Below are positions 12,709 through 23,339 of a stretch of 64,000 nucleotides of DNA, one piece after another. Within the stretch, counting starts at the first letter, position 1. Each line of letters begins with the position of its first letter. A program made the position numbers and the translations under genes. The notes beneath the pieces are model-generated. The model saw only the letters and a program-made list of their open reading frames with translations, did not search any database and was not told the origin of the DNA. This stretch comes from Begonia masoniana (taxonomy: Eukaryota > Streptophyta > Magnoliopsida > Cucurbitales > Begoniaceae). The stretch covers positions 14,051,860 to 14,115,859 of the forward strand of contig CM039509.1 of the NCBI GenBank assembly GCA_022432975.1. Reading direction: 5' to 3'.

Positions 12709-12787
12709 GAGAACTTCCCAGAAGGTCACCCAACCTGGAATTGCTCTCGCCGAAGCACTTTTAACTTCGGAGTTCTTATGGGATCCG
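12709..12787 (-). other. 5S-rRNA-derived segment in Cassandra LTR1
   Basis: On the minus strand it reads GGATCCCATAAGAACTCCG, then GAAGTTAAAAGTGC (A-box region) and GGTTGGGTGACC (C-box region). It follows plant 5S rRNA from about residue 30 onward with scattered changes. This is the hallmark of Cassandra retrotransposons, which carry Pol III 5S promoter sequence in their LTRs. Not a functional 5S gene: both ends of the 5S molecule are absent. Confidence 0.85.
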
Positions 12788-13166
12788 TTGCCAATCGTGC
12801 TCCAAAACGCGTCTTGCTATCTTGGGAGGGATCTCTTACATATGTTTCATTTCCACATACTTCCCCAAGCGCTGTGAGATTGTGACGACCCCCTCTTTAC
12901 GACCTGTCACCTTCCAGCTCGCCCGCGCGGACGTACCGCCATCCGGGTTCCGGTTCGTGCAGCCATCGTACCAGTACAGATTCGGGACTTTACAGATTCG
13001 GGTCATCACAATCACCCCCCTTCGGGGGCCCAACGTCCTCGTTGGCCACAATTCCGGTTGGGTATAGGCTCTGATACCATTTGTAACGACCCCGTTCCCA
13101 GCAAGATATTGTCCGCTCCGGGGATCGGGCCGCAGCCCAATATCCTCCCCTCACGGCTTTGTTTGG

Positions 13167-13248
13167 CGAGAGCACTTCCCGGAAGGTCACCCAACCTGGA
13201 ATTACTCTCGCCGGAGTACGCTTAACTTCGGAGTTCTTATGGGATCCG
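13167..13248 (-). other. 5S-rRNA-derived segment in Cassandra LTR2
   Basis: Same segment as in LTR1 but with the better preserved GAAGTTAAGCGTAC A-box. The LTR also has duplicated 23-24 bp and 19 bp GC-rich units beyond it (13359-13455), absent from LTR1. Confidence 0.85.
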
Positions 13249-13688
13249 TTGTCAATTGTGCTCCAAAACGCGTCTTACTATGTTGGGAGGGTCTCTTTAC
13301 ATATGTTTCATTTCCATATACATCCCCAAGCGATGTGGGATTGTGACGACCCCCTCTTTACGACCCGGGATTCGCCTATACTCGAGTCCGGGATTCGCCT
13401 ACACTCGGCTTAGGTCCCGAGGTTTGCCCCGCAACCCGAGGTTTGCCCCGCAGTCGTACACATACGTGATGACCCGAATCTGTAAAGTCCCGAATCTGTA
13501 CTGGTACGATGGCTGCACGAACCGGAACCCGGATGGCGGTACGTCCGCGCAGGCGAGCTGGAAGGTGACAGGTCGTAAAGAGGGGGTCGTCACAATCCCA
13601 CAGCGCTTGGGGAAGTATGTGGAAATGAAGCATATGTAAGAGATCCCTCCCAAGATAGCAAGACGCGTTTTGGAGCACGATTGGCAAC

Positions 13689-13767
13689 GGATCCCATAAG
13701 AACTCCGAAGTTAAAAGTGCTTCGGCGAGAGCAATTCCAGGTTGGGTGACCTTCTGGGAAGTTCTCG
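13689..13767 (+). other. 5S-rRNA-derived segment in Cassandra LTR3
   Basis: Plus-strand counterpart of LTR1: GAAGTTAAAAGTGC and GGTTGGGTGACC are present. Confidence 0.85.
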
Positions 13768-13853
13768 CCAAACAAAGCCGTGAGGGGAGGATATTGGGCT
13801 ACGGCCCAATCCCTAGAGCGGACAATATCTTGCTGGGATATGGGGTCGTTACA

Positions 13854-13924
13854 AATGGTATCAGAGCCTGTACCCAACCGGAAATGTGGCCAACGAGGAC
13901 GTTGGGCCCTCGAGGGAGGGTGAT
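13854..13924 (+). other. Complete 71-bp Cassandra interior (PBS and PPT)
   Basis: Starts aatggtatcagagcctgtac, a PBS complementary to the initiator-Met tRNA 3' end, and ends with the purine tract cgagggagggtgat next to the following TGTGATGACC. It has no protein gene, as expected for a TRIM. The minus-strand copy is 13011-13081. Confidence 0.85.
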
Positions 13925-14163
13925 TGTGATGACCCGAATGTGAACGTATGTGTACGACTGCGGGGCAAACCTCGGGTTGCGGGGCAAACCTCGGGACCTA
14001 AGCCGAGTGTAGGCGAATCCCGGACTCGAGTATAGGCGAATCCCGGGTCGTAAAGAGGGGGTCGTCACAATCCCACATCGCTTGGGGATGTATATGGAAA
14101 TGAAACATATGTAAAGAGACCCTCCCAACATAGTAAGACGCGTTTTGGAGCACAATTGACAAC

Positions 14164-14244
14164 GGATCCCATAAGAACTCCGAAGTTAAGCGTACTCCGG
14201 CGAGAGTAATTCCAGGTTGGGTGACCTTCCGGGAAGTGCTCTCG
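14164..14244 (+). other. 5S-rRNA-derived segment in Cassandra LTR4
   Basis: The copy closest to plant 5S rRNA in this window: GAAGTTAAGCGTAC, GGCGAGAGTA and GGGTGACCTTC are readable in order on the plus strand. Confidence 0.85.
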
Positions 14245-14881
14245 CCAAACAAAGCCGTGAGGGGAGGATATTGGGCTGCGGCCCGATCCCCGGAGCGGAC
14301 AATATCTTGCTGGGAACGGGGTCGTTACATTGACGAAATGCGAAATGAGTGAAGTCATGAATGGTCTTATGTGGAAATGTTTTAGTGTGTATGTGTGGTA
14401 AGAAAATTCTGCAGGGAAGAAGGAGGAAAGAAAGAAGAGAGAGGCAAACTCCCTGGAATTTCGGATTCCAGGGAGGTTGCCGATCGATCGCCTGAGGAGG
14501 TGATTCATCGGCAATTATGGTCGCCACTCTCTGGAAAATCCAGAGAGTGTGACGATCGATTGCGGGGCGATTGATCGCCTAATGTGGGGGCGAACGATCG
14601 CCCCCCCTTATTTTGGTGCAGCCGATCGATCGGCTGTCAAGCAGCCGATCGATCGACCCATGTTTTTTTGGCGATTGGTCATTTTTTCCCTTGGGTACTT
14701 TGGCTCATTGTTTTTTCCATTATAAACAAGTTTTATTTAATTGTTTTCCTTTTCTTTAAAAACAATTTCAACTACATGGTTTTGATTTAAAGTTTTAGAG
14801 ATAAAGTTACTTAGAGTTTACAAGGATAAAAAAAAATTTATACAGTAAAAATTAGGAATAGTGTAAGGGACGCTACAGTTA

Positions 14882-14895
14882 TGGTATCAGAGCCC
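14882..14895 (+). other. Primer-binding site of element D (initiator-Met type)
   Basis: tggtatcagagccc starts four bases after the 5' LTR end (14877) and matches the complement of the plant initiator-Met tRNA 3' end. Confidence 0.85.
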
Positions 14896-14966
14896 TCGAG
14901 TTTTAAAAATCGATTCTGTAGACTGCTCGACTGCGCATGCCACTACACGGAGGTCCTTCTTCAACT

Positions 14967-15031
14967 GTAAGTACGTTTATGAGCTTTCTTCGATTTTAAT
15001 TTTCTTAGAATTATGGTCTTCAATTTTCTAG
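14967..15031 (+). other. Intron-like leader upstream of gag in element D
   Basis: aact|gtaagtacg at the left and ttttctag|gac at the right delimit 65 bp ending nine bases before the gag ATG. Element B has the same donor (aact|gtaagta), a similar acceptor (tgtctag|gaatctc) and 63 bp between. Conservation of both ends at matched positions supports splicing, but it is not shown. Confidence 0.45.
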
Positions 15032-15040
15032 GACTACAAA

Positions 15041-15530
15041 ATGGTTCGTAGAGATAAAGATAGGGACGACGCCATAGATCTATTGAGGGGTGTCATTGCC
15101 CAACAATCCCGACACATTGACCGATAAGCGCAGCATATAGATAGGCAATCTCTTCAACTCGAGATATTGACGAACCGAGAAAACCCAAGGACCTATGGGG
15201 TGGTTACTCCCAATAACCACGGTATGAAGAGGATGGGCAAGGAAGAAATCAAAGAAAGCCGACGAAAGCGCGTGCAAGGAACTACTTGGAGACCTCCGTG
15301 TCCTAAATGCCAGAAGGAGCACTATGACGATTGTAGATTGGGCACAGATAAGTGCTTTCGATGTGGAGTGAAAAGGGCCACTACATCAAAGATTGCCCGA
15401 AATCTGGCAGAGATTGAAAAAAGGTTACACCGATGATGAGACCGATAATGATTGCCCTGAACAAAGATGAGGATAACACCCAACCCCCAGTCGTTTCAGG
15501 TATAGCTTTATTTCAACATTTAGTGGAATG
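15041..15530 (+). pseudogene. Degenerate Gag of element D with double zinc knuckle
   Basis: The start MVRRDKDRDDAIDLL parallels MVRRGNDRDDRDD of element E and MVRGQQRQ of B. An in-frame TAA follows about 27 codons later. At about 15297-15365 the frame reads CPKCQKEHYDDC..CFRCG, matching the [16 protein letters not shown] arrangement of B's Gag. A one-base shift just after CFRCG is needed to read the GH and final C of the CCHC knuckle. The Gag core between start and knuckle is missing, so this is a deleted, frameshifted relic. Confidence 0.75.
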
Positions 15531-16454
15531 AAGAATATTAGAGTAGGGATGTTGTATAGAGTTAAAAATTTCGGAGATGAGGATTGTGTGATAAGTTGAA
15601 GTAAGCTTAAAAATAGAGGGGGGGGGGGGGGTTGACGTAGACTTTGAATGAAGGAGGGGTAGAGTTATGCGTTAAAGCCCATGACCCTGCATAATCGTGA
15701 GAATTGAGTTTTTAAGATTCAATTTCCATGAGAGAGGTACAACATACGGGATATAAGGTTTAAATAAATTGGAACTAGACCCTAATTGAAAGACCTTTAG
15801 AGTTTAGAATGTGATCAAATCGAGGAGAAATTTGAAGTTTAGATGTAAGACTTACTAGGGAATGTGTAACGACCCGGGGAGGATCGCCACGAAATTCTTG
15901 ACTTTACATAAAACTTTAACTATATTTGAACTCTTTTCTCCTTCTCTTTTTTTTTTTCTTTAATAACAGTATACCTAACAGGCTTAAAGACTTCAACTTA
16001 ATAGATGGAAAGTTAGTCCCTCGTACATGCTTCCAATCGACGTACAAGTTGCATGGGTCTGCATGCATCAACCGATAGACATTGCGTCTTCCGGATGGCA
16101 CGTGCACCCCACATGACTCATTTAAACACCTATCGGCAGATGCGAATACTCGCATCGACCGACGATCACGTGCATCTCGTGTGACCAATTAAAATATCTA
16201 CCGATAGACATGTGAAATTCACGTGTTCATCTAAGACATCTTCCGATAGCTTACAAGCTCTATATCATCCGATGGACAAACACTAAACGACAAATTAACA
16301 CTTACATCATCCGGTGAGGAAATATACTTCATCTTCCGGTGAAATAGGGAAACATCATCCGATGGACATGTGCTCCCCACGTGCATAATTAAAACATGAC
16401 CCGGTCACTAAACGACAAGAAAACCCTCACATCGTCCGATGGCTAAACGCTCTA

Positions 16455-17069
16455 CATCTGCCGATCGCTAGACGACAAAATAGCACTTTCATCATCCGAT
16501 GGCTTAAACACTACATCTGCCGATCGCTAGACCGATCGCTAGACGACAAAATAACACTTTCATCATCCGATGGCTTAAACACTACATCTGCCGATCGCTA
16601 GACGACAAAATAGCACTTTCATCATCCGATGGCTTAAACACTACATCTGCCGATCGCTAGACGACAAAATAGCACTTTCATCATCCGATGGCTTAAACAC
16701 TACATCTGCCGATCGCTAGACGACAAAATAGCACTTTCATCATCCGATGGCTTAAACACTACATCTGCCGATCGCTAGACGACAAAATAGCACTTTCATC
16801 ATCCGATGGCTTAAACACTACATCTGCCGATCGCTAGACGACAAAATAGCACTTTCATCATCCGATGGCTTAAACACTACATCTGCCGATCGCTAGACGA
16901 GAAAATAACACTTTCATCATCCGATGGCTTAAACACTACATCTGCCGATCGCTAGACGACAAAATAGCACTTTCATCATCCGATGGCTTAAACACTACAT
17001 CTGCCGATCGCTAGACGACAAAATAACACTTATAACACTTTCATCATCCGATGGCTTAAACACTACATC
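16455..17069. repeat. 59-bp minisatellite in B 3' LTR, about 10 copies
   Basis: Unit starts catctgccgatcgctagacg and is 59 bp (starts at 16585, 16644, 16703, ..). Two irregular units flank the regular core. The 5' LTR has only three copies (25446-25623). Just beyond the array lies the palindrome TGACGTCA (17076-17083), kept in both LTRs (25633-25640). Confidence 0.95.
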
Positions 17070-17075
17070 TGCCGA

Positions 17076-17083
17076 TGACGTCA
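17076..17083. promoter_or_regulatory. TGACGTCA palindrome (bZIP-type site) in B LTR
   Basis: Perfect 8-bp palindrome at the edge of the 59-bp array, repeated at 25633-25640 in the other LTR. TGACGTCA is a known plant bZIP core; a regulatory role here is only inferred. Confidence 0.3.
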
Positions 17084-18343
17084 GCCGGATGAATGCCTCA
17101 TCCAGTTTCTATCTTACGGCAGTAAAACACTATAATCATCAAACAACCTCTTCCAACAGAAAATACTACAACTCACCCAAATCTTAACCTGGAAATTATA
17201 AACCCTAATGAGTAAAAAACCATATCCCATACAAGATACACATAGCGGAAAGCTTAAGCAAAACAGACTATTCAATAATCCTTAAAATCGTTAACAGACT
17301 CTGAAGTCAAACCATTCAAAATCCGAATCTCATTGTTATAAGAAAACTCTATTCTACTTAGTCATCTGTTTATCATAAACTTCTCTGACTTACTAAGGGT
17401 ATAACCAGGGAACTTGATCGCCTATCCAGCCTCCACTGTCACACTGAGCATCCTCCAGCAACCAAGCTTAGACATCTTCATTGACCTTGAGTTCCTCACC
17501 TGAAAACTCGTCACCTACATCATAAGGTTTAAACTATAAGCCTAATGCTTACTAAGGAATGCAACACTACATGGATGCATGAATGCATAATTGGGAAAAT
17601 CACATACTCATAAGTCTTTTCTTGTTCATGTCTCTGCTCGTAATCATCATTCATAGTCATGGATCATACTCATCATTCATAATCATTGATCATATTCATC
17701 ATTCATAGTCATTGATCATATTCATCATTCATAATCATTGATCATATTCATCATTCATAGTCTTTGTTCATATTCTTTGTTTAGGTTGTGTGGATCAAGA
17801 GAGGATTTGTGCCGGTAAATGGGGTTCGACAGTGAGTTTGATCTTGTTCCCTACTGCGGGTCGTATTCATGTGTCCTTCTTTGGACTGTGACAAACGCTG
17901 AACTGCCCCCAACCCTCACTTAATCCACGTTGCATAAATCTTATACATATACATATATACATACATATCTTGTTCATGGAAAACATGCGTTAAAACATTT
18001 TCTTATGCTTGAGAAACATTCATGATGCATGAACATGAGAGCTTTCAACTCATCAAACTATGACAAGGATCATACCAGAGCAGATAACTTCACATTCACT
18101 AACAGGTCATCACATGGTATAACTCGCAACATACATATATCCTTCAAGTGCAAACAAGCTCATAATCATAAGGTAAACATTAGACATCTCAACCTAGTAC
18201 TCCCACGATGTAGGGCTCTATTAGCCAGAAATCTTAATACATTCACTTACCTGGTCTGTAACGACCCCGTTTTCCCAGCAAGATATTGTCCGCTGTGGGT
18301 ATTGGGCCACAGCCCAATATCCTCCCCTCACGGCTTTGTTTGG

Positions 18344-18424
18344 CGAGAACTTCCCGGAAGGTCACCCAACCTGGAATTGCTCTCGCCGAAGCACTTTTAA
18401 CTTCGGAGTTCTTATGGGATCCGT
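18344..18424 (-). other. 5S-rRNA-derived segment, tandem Cassandra LTR 1
   Basis: Minus strand reads GGATCCCATAAGAACTCCG through GGTTGGGTGACC; equivalent copies lie at 18793-18873 and 19242-19322. Confidence 0.85.
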
Positions 18425-18792
18425 TGCCAATCATGCTCCAAAACGCGTTTTGCTATGTTGGGAGGGTCTTTTTACATATGTTTCATTTCCACATACTTCC
18501 CCAAGCGATGTGGGATTGTGACGACCCCCTTTTTACGACCTGTCACCTTCCGGTTCGCCCGCGCGGACGTATCGCCATCCGGGTTCCGGTTCGTGCAGCC
18601 ATCGTACCCATACTTGCACATTCGGGTCATCACAATCACCCCCCCTCGGGGGCCCAACGTCCTCGTTGGCCACATTTCCGGTTGGGTACAAGCTATGATA
18701 CCATTTGTAACGACCCCGTTTTCCCAGCAAGATATTGTCCGCTGTGGGTATTGGGCCACAGCCCAATATCCTCCCCTCACGGCTTTGTTTGG

Positions 18793-18873
18793 CGAGAACT
18801 TCCCGGAAGGTCACCCAACCTGGAATTGCTCTCGCCGAAGCACTTTTAACTTCGGAGTTCTTATGGGATCCGT
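18793..18873 (-). other. 5S-rRNA-derived segment, tandem Cassandra LTR 2
   Basis: Identical by eye to the copy 449 bp upstream. Confidence 0.85.
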
Positions 18874-19241
18874 TGCCAATCATGCTCCAAAACGCGTTTT
18901 GCTATGTTGGGAGGGTCTTTTTACATATGTTTCATTTCCACATACTTCCCCAAGCGATGTGGGATTGTGACGACCCCCTTTTTACGACCTGTCACCTTCC
19001 GGTTCGCCCGCGCGGACGTATCGCCATCCGGGTTCCGGTTCGTGCAGCCATCGTACCCATACTTGCACATTCGGGTCATCACAATCACCCCCCCTCGGGG
19101 GCCCAACGTCCTCGTTGGCCACATTTCCGGTTGGGTACAAGCTATGATACCATTTGTAACGACCCCGTTTTCCCAGCAAGATATTGTCCGCTGTGGGGAT
19201 TGGGCCGCAGCCCAATATCCTCCCCTCACGGTTTTGTTTGG

Positions 19242-19322
19242 CGAGAACTTCCCGGAAGGTCACCCAACCTGGAATTGCTCTCGCCGAAGCACTTTTAACT
19301 TCGGAGTTCTTATGGGATCCGT
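19242..19322 (-). other. 5S-rRNA-derived segment, tandem Cassandra LTR 3
   Basis: Same segment as the other two LTRs. This LTR differs at a few positions outside it, for example the attggg/cccaat arm at about 19200. Confidence 0.85.
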
Positions 19323-20229
19323 TGCCAATCATGCTCTAAAACGCGTCTTGCTATGTTGGGAGGGTCTTTTTACATATGTTTCATTTCCACATACTTCACC
19401 AAGCGATGTGGGATTGTGACGACCCCCTTTTTACGACCTGTCACCTTCCGGTTCGCCCACGCGGACGTATCGCCATCCGGGTTCCGGTTCGTGCAGCCAT
19501 CGTACCCATACTTGCACATTCGGGTCATCACATGGTCTCCTTAGCACTTGATCTCGTTTCTCTTCAAACTTCTTCACCTAAACATTTACATTGCAGTAGT
19601 TAAAACAAAATCCTAATAGTTCTAATCTCGAGTTATCCTAAGATCTAATAGCTAAGAGTCCTTCCCGAGTTCTTAGTTTAATACTCAATGTAACCCGAAA
19701 TCCCAAAATCAAAACAGACGGATTCGATAATGATAACTCAGGGTTGGTTGTTTTAAATGTCTAGAATTGATTCGGAATGACGTTACCAATCTCGGGTTTT
19801 CAAAATGTTCTTATCAATACTCTGCCATTGAAGAATCCAAAACTTCAATACAGAGCTGAAAACAGAGCTAATAAACTAACAGATAGCCACATTGTCTAAT
19901 GCATACCTCAGGCGCAGAGTAGTCAAGTGGTGGCGGAGTAAACCGGCCGTCGAGGAGAGTTTGCTGATAGCAGAGAGTAAGGACTTGCGAGAGAAGAAAT
20001 CACCGGAAAGAGTGGTGTCGGCTACAGTGGTTTAAATGAGGTTTAAATCTTTTCTTTTTTCTTTAAATACTGGCCTCAATCCTCCATTATTACAACTTTG
20101 CCACTCAACCTAGTTTAGATCCACATGTAATTAATTAAGCTTGGCATAAATCCTAAACTACGAAGATTAAATATTTATGACCGTTAATACAGTTAAGAAA
20201 ATCACATGGCCGTTGACTCGGGTGTTACA

Positions 20230-20243
20230 TCCACCCCTCCTTA
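20230..20243 (-). other. Polypurine tract of element B
   Basis: On the minus strand the interior ends ..taaggaggggtgga directly before the 3' LTR's TGTAACACCCG. Elements D (..attaaggtgggtagaa) and E (..ttaaggagggaagga) have the same layout, each preceded by ttggggacaaaatt-like sequence. Confidence 0.85.
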
Positions 20244-20270
20244 AACAAAATTTTCGTCCCCAAAAATTGA

Positions 20271-23200
20271 TCAAACAAACAACTCTGGATACTTGTCTAA
20301 CATGTCCTGTCGTGGCTCCCACGTGGCTTCTTCAATGCCATGATGCTTCCATAAAACTTTGACCAACGAAATCTCTTTATTCCTCAGAGTCTTAACTGCG
20401 GATTCCAATATCTGTACTGGCTTCTCTTCATATGTTAGTGTCGGCTCAATCTCAAAATCCACTGGTTTAACAACTTGTGTAGGGTCCCGTATACATTTTC
20501 TTAACATTGACACATGGAAAACATTATGGACTTTATCCAATGATGGAGGCAACTGCAGTCTGTATGCTGTACTACCGATTCTAGCCAAAACAGGGAATGG
20601 TCCAATAAATCGTGGATTAAGCTTTCCCCTTCTGCCAAATCTTAGTGCTCCTTTAAATGGTGAAACCTTCAGGAAGACCTCATCTCCAACAGCAAATTCA
20701 AGATCTCTCCTCCTTTGGTCTGCATAACTTTTCTGTCGGCTTTGTGCAGTAATCATTCTCCTTTTAATACTGGCAATCTTGTCTGACATCTGCTGCAACA
20801 TCTCGGGACCTAGGAGTTTTGCTTCACCAACCTCATCCCAATACAGAGGTGACCTACACTTCCTACCATATAGTGCCTCATAAGGTGCCATGCCAATGGT
20901 GGACTGGTAGCTGTTGTTGTAGGAGAACTCAACCAGGGGTAAGTATCTACTCCAGGATGACTGGAAATCTAGTACACACGCCCTCAGCATGTCTTCAAGT
21001 ATCTGAATAGTCCTTTCAGATTGACCATCTGTCTGTGGATGGAAGGCAGTACTGAAGGTTAACTTTGTACCTAATGCGTCTTGTAAACTTTTCCAAAACC
21101 GGGAGGTGAACCTAGGGTCACGATCAGAGACAATAGATACAGGAATTCCATGCAACCTAATAACTTCTTGTACATAAAAATCAGCAAGCTGGTCCATCGA
21201 GTAGGTTGTCCTTACTGGTAAGAAATGGGCTGATTTTGTCAATCTATCAATCACAACCCAAATACTATCATGTCCCTTAGTTGTCTTAGGTAATCCTACA
21301 ACGAAATCCATAGCTATGTGTTCCCACTTCCACTCGGGGATAGGTAAAGGTTGAAGGGTACCTCCTGGATATTGGTGCTCGGCTTTAACCTGTTGGCAAA
21401 CCAAACATGACTCTACATGCTTAGCAACATCTCTCTTTAAGTTTGGCCACCAATAGAGTAACTTCAGGTCTCGATACATCTTGGTGCTTCCAGGATGCAC
21501 AGAAAAGGAAGACGAATGCGCCTCAGTCAAGATTAGCTTACGTAATCCTTCATCATTAGGGACATACCATCTATTTCTAAACCTCAGAATCCCATCCTTG
21601 GAAAGACTAAACTCGGAGGTGGTGTCCTTCACCTTGTTCATCATGCTGTTATTCTCCTCAGAGTCCTTCTGTTGTGCCTCTTTGATCTTTTCTAAAACCG
21701 TTGGTTGAATGGTCAAATCGGCAAGTAAAGTTGATAACTCTGGAACTATCTCCAATTCAAACCTCTGAACTTCTGTCCTCAAAGGTATAGGTATAGTTGA
21801 TACAACGGGTTGCATTGTTGTTGACATCCTGCTCAATGCGTCAGCTACAGAGTTAGCCTTACCCGGGTGATACTTGATCTCAAAGTCGTAATCCTTAACA
21901 AATTCCAACCAACGCCTCTTTCTCATGTTCAATTCCTTTTGTATAAAGAGATACTTCAGACTTTTATGGTCAGAAAACACCTCACACTGCTGTCCATATA
22001 AGTAGTGTCTCCATATCTTCAAGGCAAAAACGACAGCGGCTAATTCTAAATCATGGGTGGGGTAGTTCTGTTCATAACTCTTTAACTGCCTAGAGGCATA
22101 CGCTACAACTTTGCCTCCTTGCATCAAAACACAACCCAAACCAACTTTTGATGCATCACAAAATACGCTAAACTTTCCTTCTTCGGTTGGAAGGGTCAAT
22201 ATTGGGGCTGTTGTTAACTTCACCTTCAATGTCTGAAAGCTATCCTCACAAGCTTCGGTCCAAGAATATTTATTGTCCTTTTTTGTTAAATTTGTCAGGG
22301 GCTTAGCTATCATAGAAAATCCTTTGATGAACTTTCTGTAATAGCCTGCCAATCCAAGGAAACTGCAGACTTCACTGGCATTCTTTGGTTGTGGCCAATC
22401 CTTTACTGCCTGAATTTTGGTCGGGTCGACTGATATGCCATTAGCAAAAACTACATGGCCAAGAAAATTAACCTTGTCTAACCAAAATTCACACTTGGAC
22501 AATTTGGCATAAAGCTGGTGCTCCTTCAATGTTGTCAAAACTATTCTTAAATGCTCTGCATGGTCAGCTCCTGTCCGTGAGTATATCAGGATATCATCTA
22601 TGAACACAATTACAAATTTGTCCAAATACTCCCGAAACACACGATTCATTAAGTCCATAAAGGCTGCAGGTGCATTGGTCAGCCCAAACGACATGACCAA
22701 GAATTCGTAGTGTCCATAACGGGTTCTGAAGGCTGTCTTTAGTATATCTTCTTCCTTAACTTTCAGTTGGTAGTAACCTGAACGTAAATCTATTTTTGAA
22801 AACACTTTTGCTCCTTGTAATTGGTCAAACAAATCATCAATCCGAGGTAAGGGGTACTTATTCTTGATTGTCAACTTATTTAGCTCTCTGTAGTCTATGC
22901 ACATTCTAAGGGAACCATCCTTCTTCTTGACAAATAAGACAGGTGCACCCCAAGGGGAACTACTAGGGCGTATAAACCCTTTGTCTACTAATTCCTGTAG
23001 TTGGACTTTTAACTCCTTTAGTTCAACAGGTGTCATACGGTAAGGGTTCTTAGATACAGGTAATGCCTCGGGATATGTATCAATTACAAACTCTATTTCT
23101 CTATCAGGTGGTAATCCTGGCATGTCATCTAAGAACTCCTCGGGGAACTCCCTGACTATGGGGATATCTTGTAACTCTATCTTATTCTTCACCCGAACAT

Positions 23201-23339
23201 CCATTATGCTAGCTAAGTAACTCTCACAACCATTTTTCAATAACCGATAAATCTCTAGTGAGGATATAATCGGTATTTTACTTATCTTAGGGATAGCTTG
23301 GAAGGAATAATGATTACCATTTGGGGATTCGAAAATCAA
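20271..23339 (-). CDS. Pol of element B: RT, RNase H, integrase, chromodomain
   Basis: 1022 codons, uninterrupted. [17 protein letters not shown] near residue 129, [13 protein letters not shown] near 162, and the FIDD catalytic motif at 246-249. RNase H: D395, E432 and D457 are the likely acidic triad. Integrase: HHCC zinc finger H607, H615, C645, C648; DDE residues probably D678, D739 and E775. A GPF/Y-type module (FIGPFPV) lies near 911, and a chromodomain ([15 protein letters not shown]) at about 985-1020, a feature of chromoviruses thought to guide integration to marked chromatin. Its first codon is a TTG in a frame +1 to Gag-protease and overlapping its end by 26 bp, so the true start is probably upstream in a fused Gag-Pol. 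Synthesises and inserts element cDNA. Confidence 0.95.
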   Translation of the reverse strand: MIFESPNGNHYSFQAIPKISKIPIISSLEIYRLLKNGCESYLASIMDVRVKNKIELQDIPIVREFPEEFLDDMPGLPPDREIEFVIDTYPEALPVSKNPYRMTPVELKELKVQLQELVDKGFIRPSSSPWGAPVLFVKKKDGSLRMCIDYRELNKLTIKNKYPLPRIDDLFDQLQGAKVFSKIDLRSGYYQLKVKEEDILKTAFRTRYGHYEFLVMSFGLTNAPAAFMDLMNRVFREYLDKFVIVFIDDILIYSRTGADHAEHLRIVLTTLKEHQLYAKLSKCEFWLDKVNFLGHVVFANGISVDPTKIQAVKDWPQPKNASEVCSFLGLAGYYRKFIKGFSMIAKPLTNLTKKDNKYSWTEACEDSFQTLKVKLTTAPILTLPTEEGKFSVFCDASKVGLGCVLMQGGKVVAYASRQLKSYEQNYPTHDLELAAVVFALKIWRHYLYGQQCEVFSDHKSLKYLFIQKELNMRKRRWLEFVKDYDFEIKYHPGKANSVADALSRMSTTMQPVVSTIPIPLRTEVQRFELEIVPELSTLLADLTIQPTVLEKIKEAQQKDSEENNSMMNKVKDTTSEFSLSKDGILRFRNRWYVPNDEGLRKLILTEAHSSSFSVHPGSTKMYRDLKLLYWWPNLKRDVAKHVESCLVCQQVKAEHQYPGGTLQPLPIPEWKWEHIAMDFVVGLPKTTKGHDSIWVVIDRLTKSAHFLPVRTTYSMDQLADFYVQEVIRLHGIPVSIVSDRDPRFTSRFWKSLQDALGTKLTFSTAFHPQTDGQSERTIQILEDMLRACVLDFQSSWSRYLPLVEFSYNNSYQSTIGMAPYEALYGRKCRSPLYWDEVGEAKLLGPEMLQQMSDKIASIKRRMITAQSRQKSYADQRRRDLEFAVGDEVFLKVSPFKGALRFGRRGKLNPRFIGPFPVLARIGSTAYRLQLPPSLDKVHNVFHVSMLRKCIRDPTQVVKPVDFEIEPTLTYEEKPVQILESAVKTLRNKEISLVKVLWKHHGIEEATWEPRQDMLDKYPELFV

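Larger units (their letters stand above)
12622..14329. mobile_element. Cassandra-type TRIM composite: two elements fused head to head
   Basis: Flanked by TTGAC on both sides (12617-12621, 14330-14334). The sister LTR at about 32184-32193 shows the empty site with a single ttgac. It contains four LTRs and two 71-bp interiors: LTR1 12622-13010 (minus), interior 13011-13081, LTR2 13082-13466 (minus), LTR3 13467-13853 (plus), interior 13854-13924, LTR4 13925-14329 (plus). LTR1 and LTR3 are one subtype and LTR2 and LTR4 another. The centre (13466/13467) joins two 5' LTR ends, losing about 20 bp from LTR2 and 2 bp from LTR3. Every LTR carries a 5S-rRNA-derived segment. No coding capacity; the frames here are fortuitous. 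Confidence 0.9.
10600..14877 (+). repeat. 5' LTR of element D (interrupted by a Cassandra composite)
   Basis: TGTAACACCCGG..GGACGCTACA, 4278 bp, of which 1708 bp plus one TSD copy belong to the insertion at 12622-14329. Homologous LTR material occurs at 30170-32436 plus 40471-40752, at 37035-39299 (G), 42172-44350 (H) and 45434-46320 (I). Gene-like signals: a pyrimidine-rich block ending ccctag|gtacg at 11169; a middle block at about 11551-11594 ended by a gtaagt donor; and a last exon-like block at 12209-12255. In this copy the middle acceptor reads ttaag, one base shifted from the ttag of its sisters. Downstream lie gatcgatcg-rich palindromes. Confidence 0.9.
18257..19532 (-). mobile_element. 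Cassandra-type TRIM, tandem form LTR-interior-LTR-interior-LTR
   Basis: Flanked by TGGTC (18252-18256, 19533-19537); the homologous site in the 5' LTR of B is empty (near 26808). LTRs of 378 bp at 18257-18634, 18706-19083 and 19155-19532, interiors of 71 bp at 18635-18705 and 19084-19154, giving an exact 449-bp period. Each interior has a minus-strand initiator-Met PBS (tggtatcatagc) and a purine tract. Each LTR starts TGTAACGACC on the + strand, ends GGGTCATCACA and carries a 5S-derived segment. The three LTRs are nearly identical. Confidence 0.95.
15865..20229 (-). repeat. 3' LTR of element B, enlarged
   Basis: On the + strand tgtaacgacccgggg..gggtgttaca. It is colinear with 24857-27506 except for the expanded 59-bp array (16455-17069) and the tandem Cassandra (18257-19532 plus TSD). 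The putative LTR gene is damaged here: its ATG is lost (the base triplet at the position of 27331-27333 differs), and the Cassandra sits in the middle exon, five bases from the donor. Confidence 0.95.

Noticed and set aside
12610..14514. Many overlapping open frames of 60-150 codons on both strands (also 18243-19603)
   Set aside because: All lie in Cassandra LTRs, including the 5S-derived part, and repeat with the LTRs; TRIMs encode no protein.
14882..14895. tRNA gene suggested by tggtatcagagc sequences (also 13856, 58222)
   Set aside because: These are primer-binding sites complementary to the 3' end of initiator-Met tRNA, directly after LTR ends; no tRNA body.
18344..19322. Three tandem 5S rRNA genes
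   Set aside because: Only the central and 3' portion of 5S is present, inside LTRs with PBS/PPT and a TSD; 5S ends and terminator are absent.
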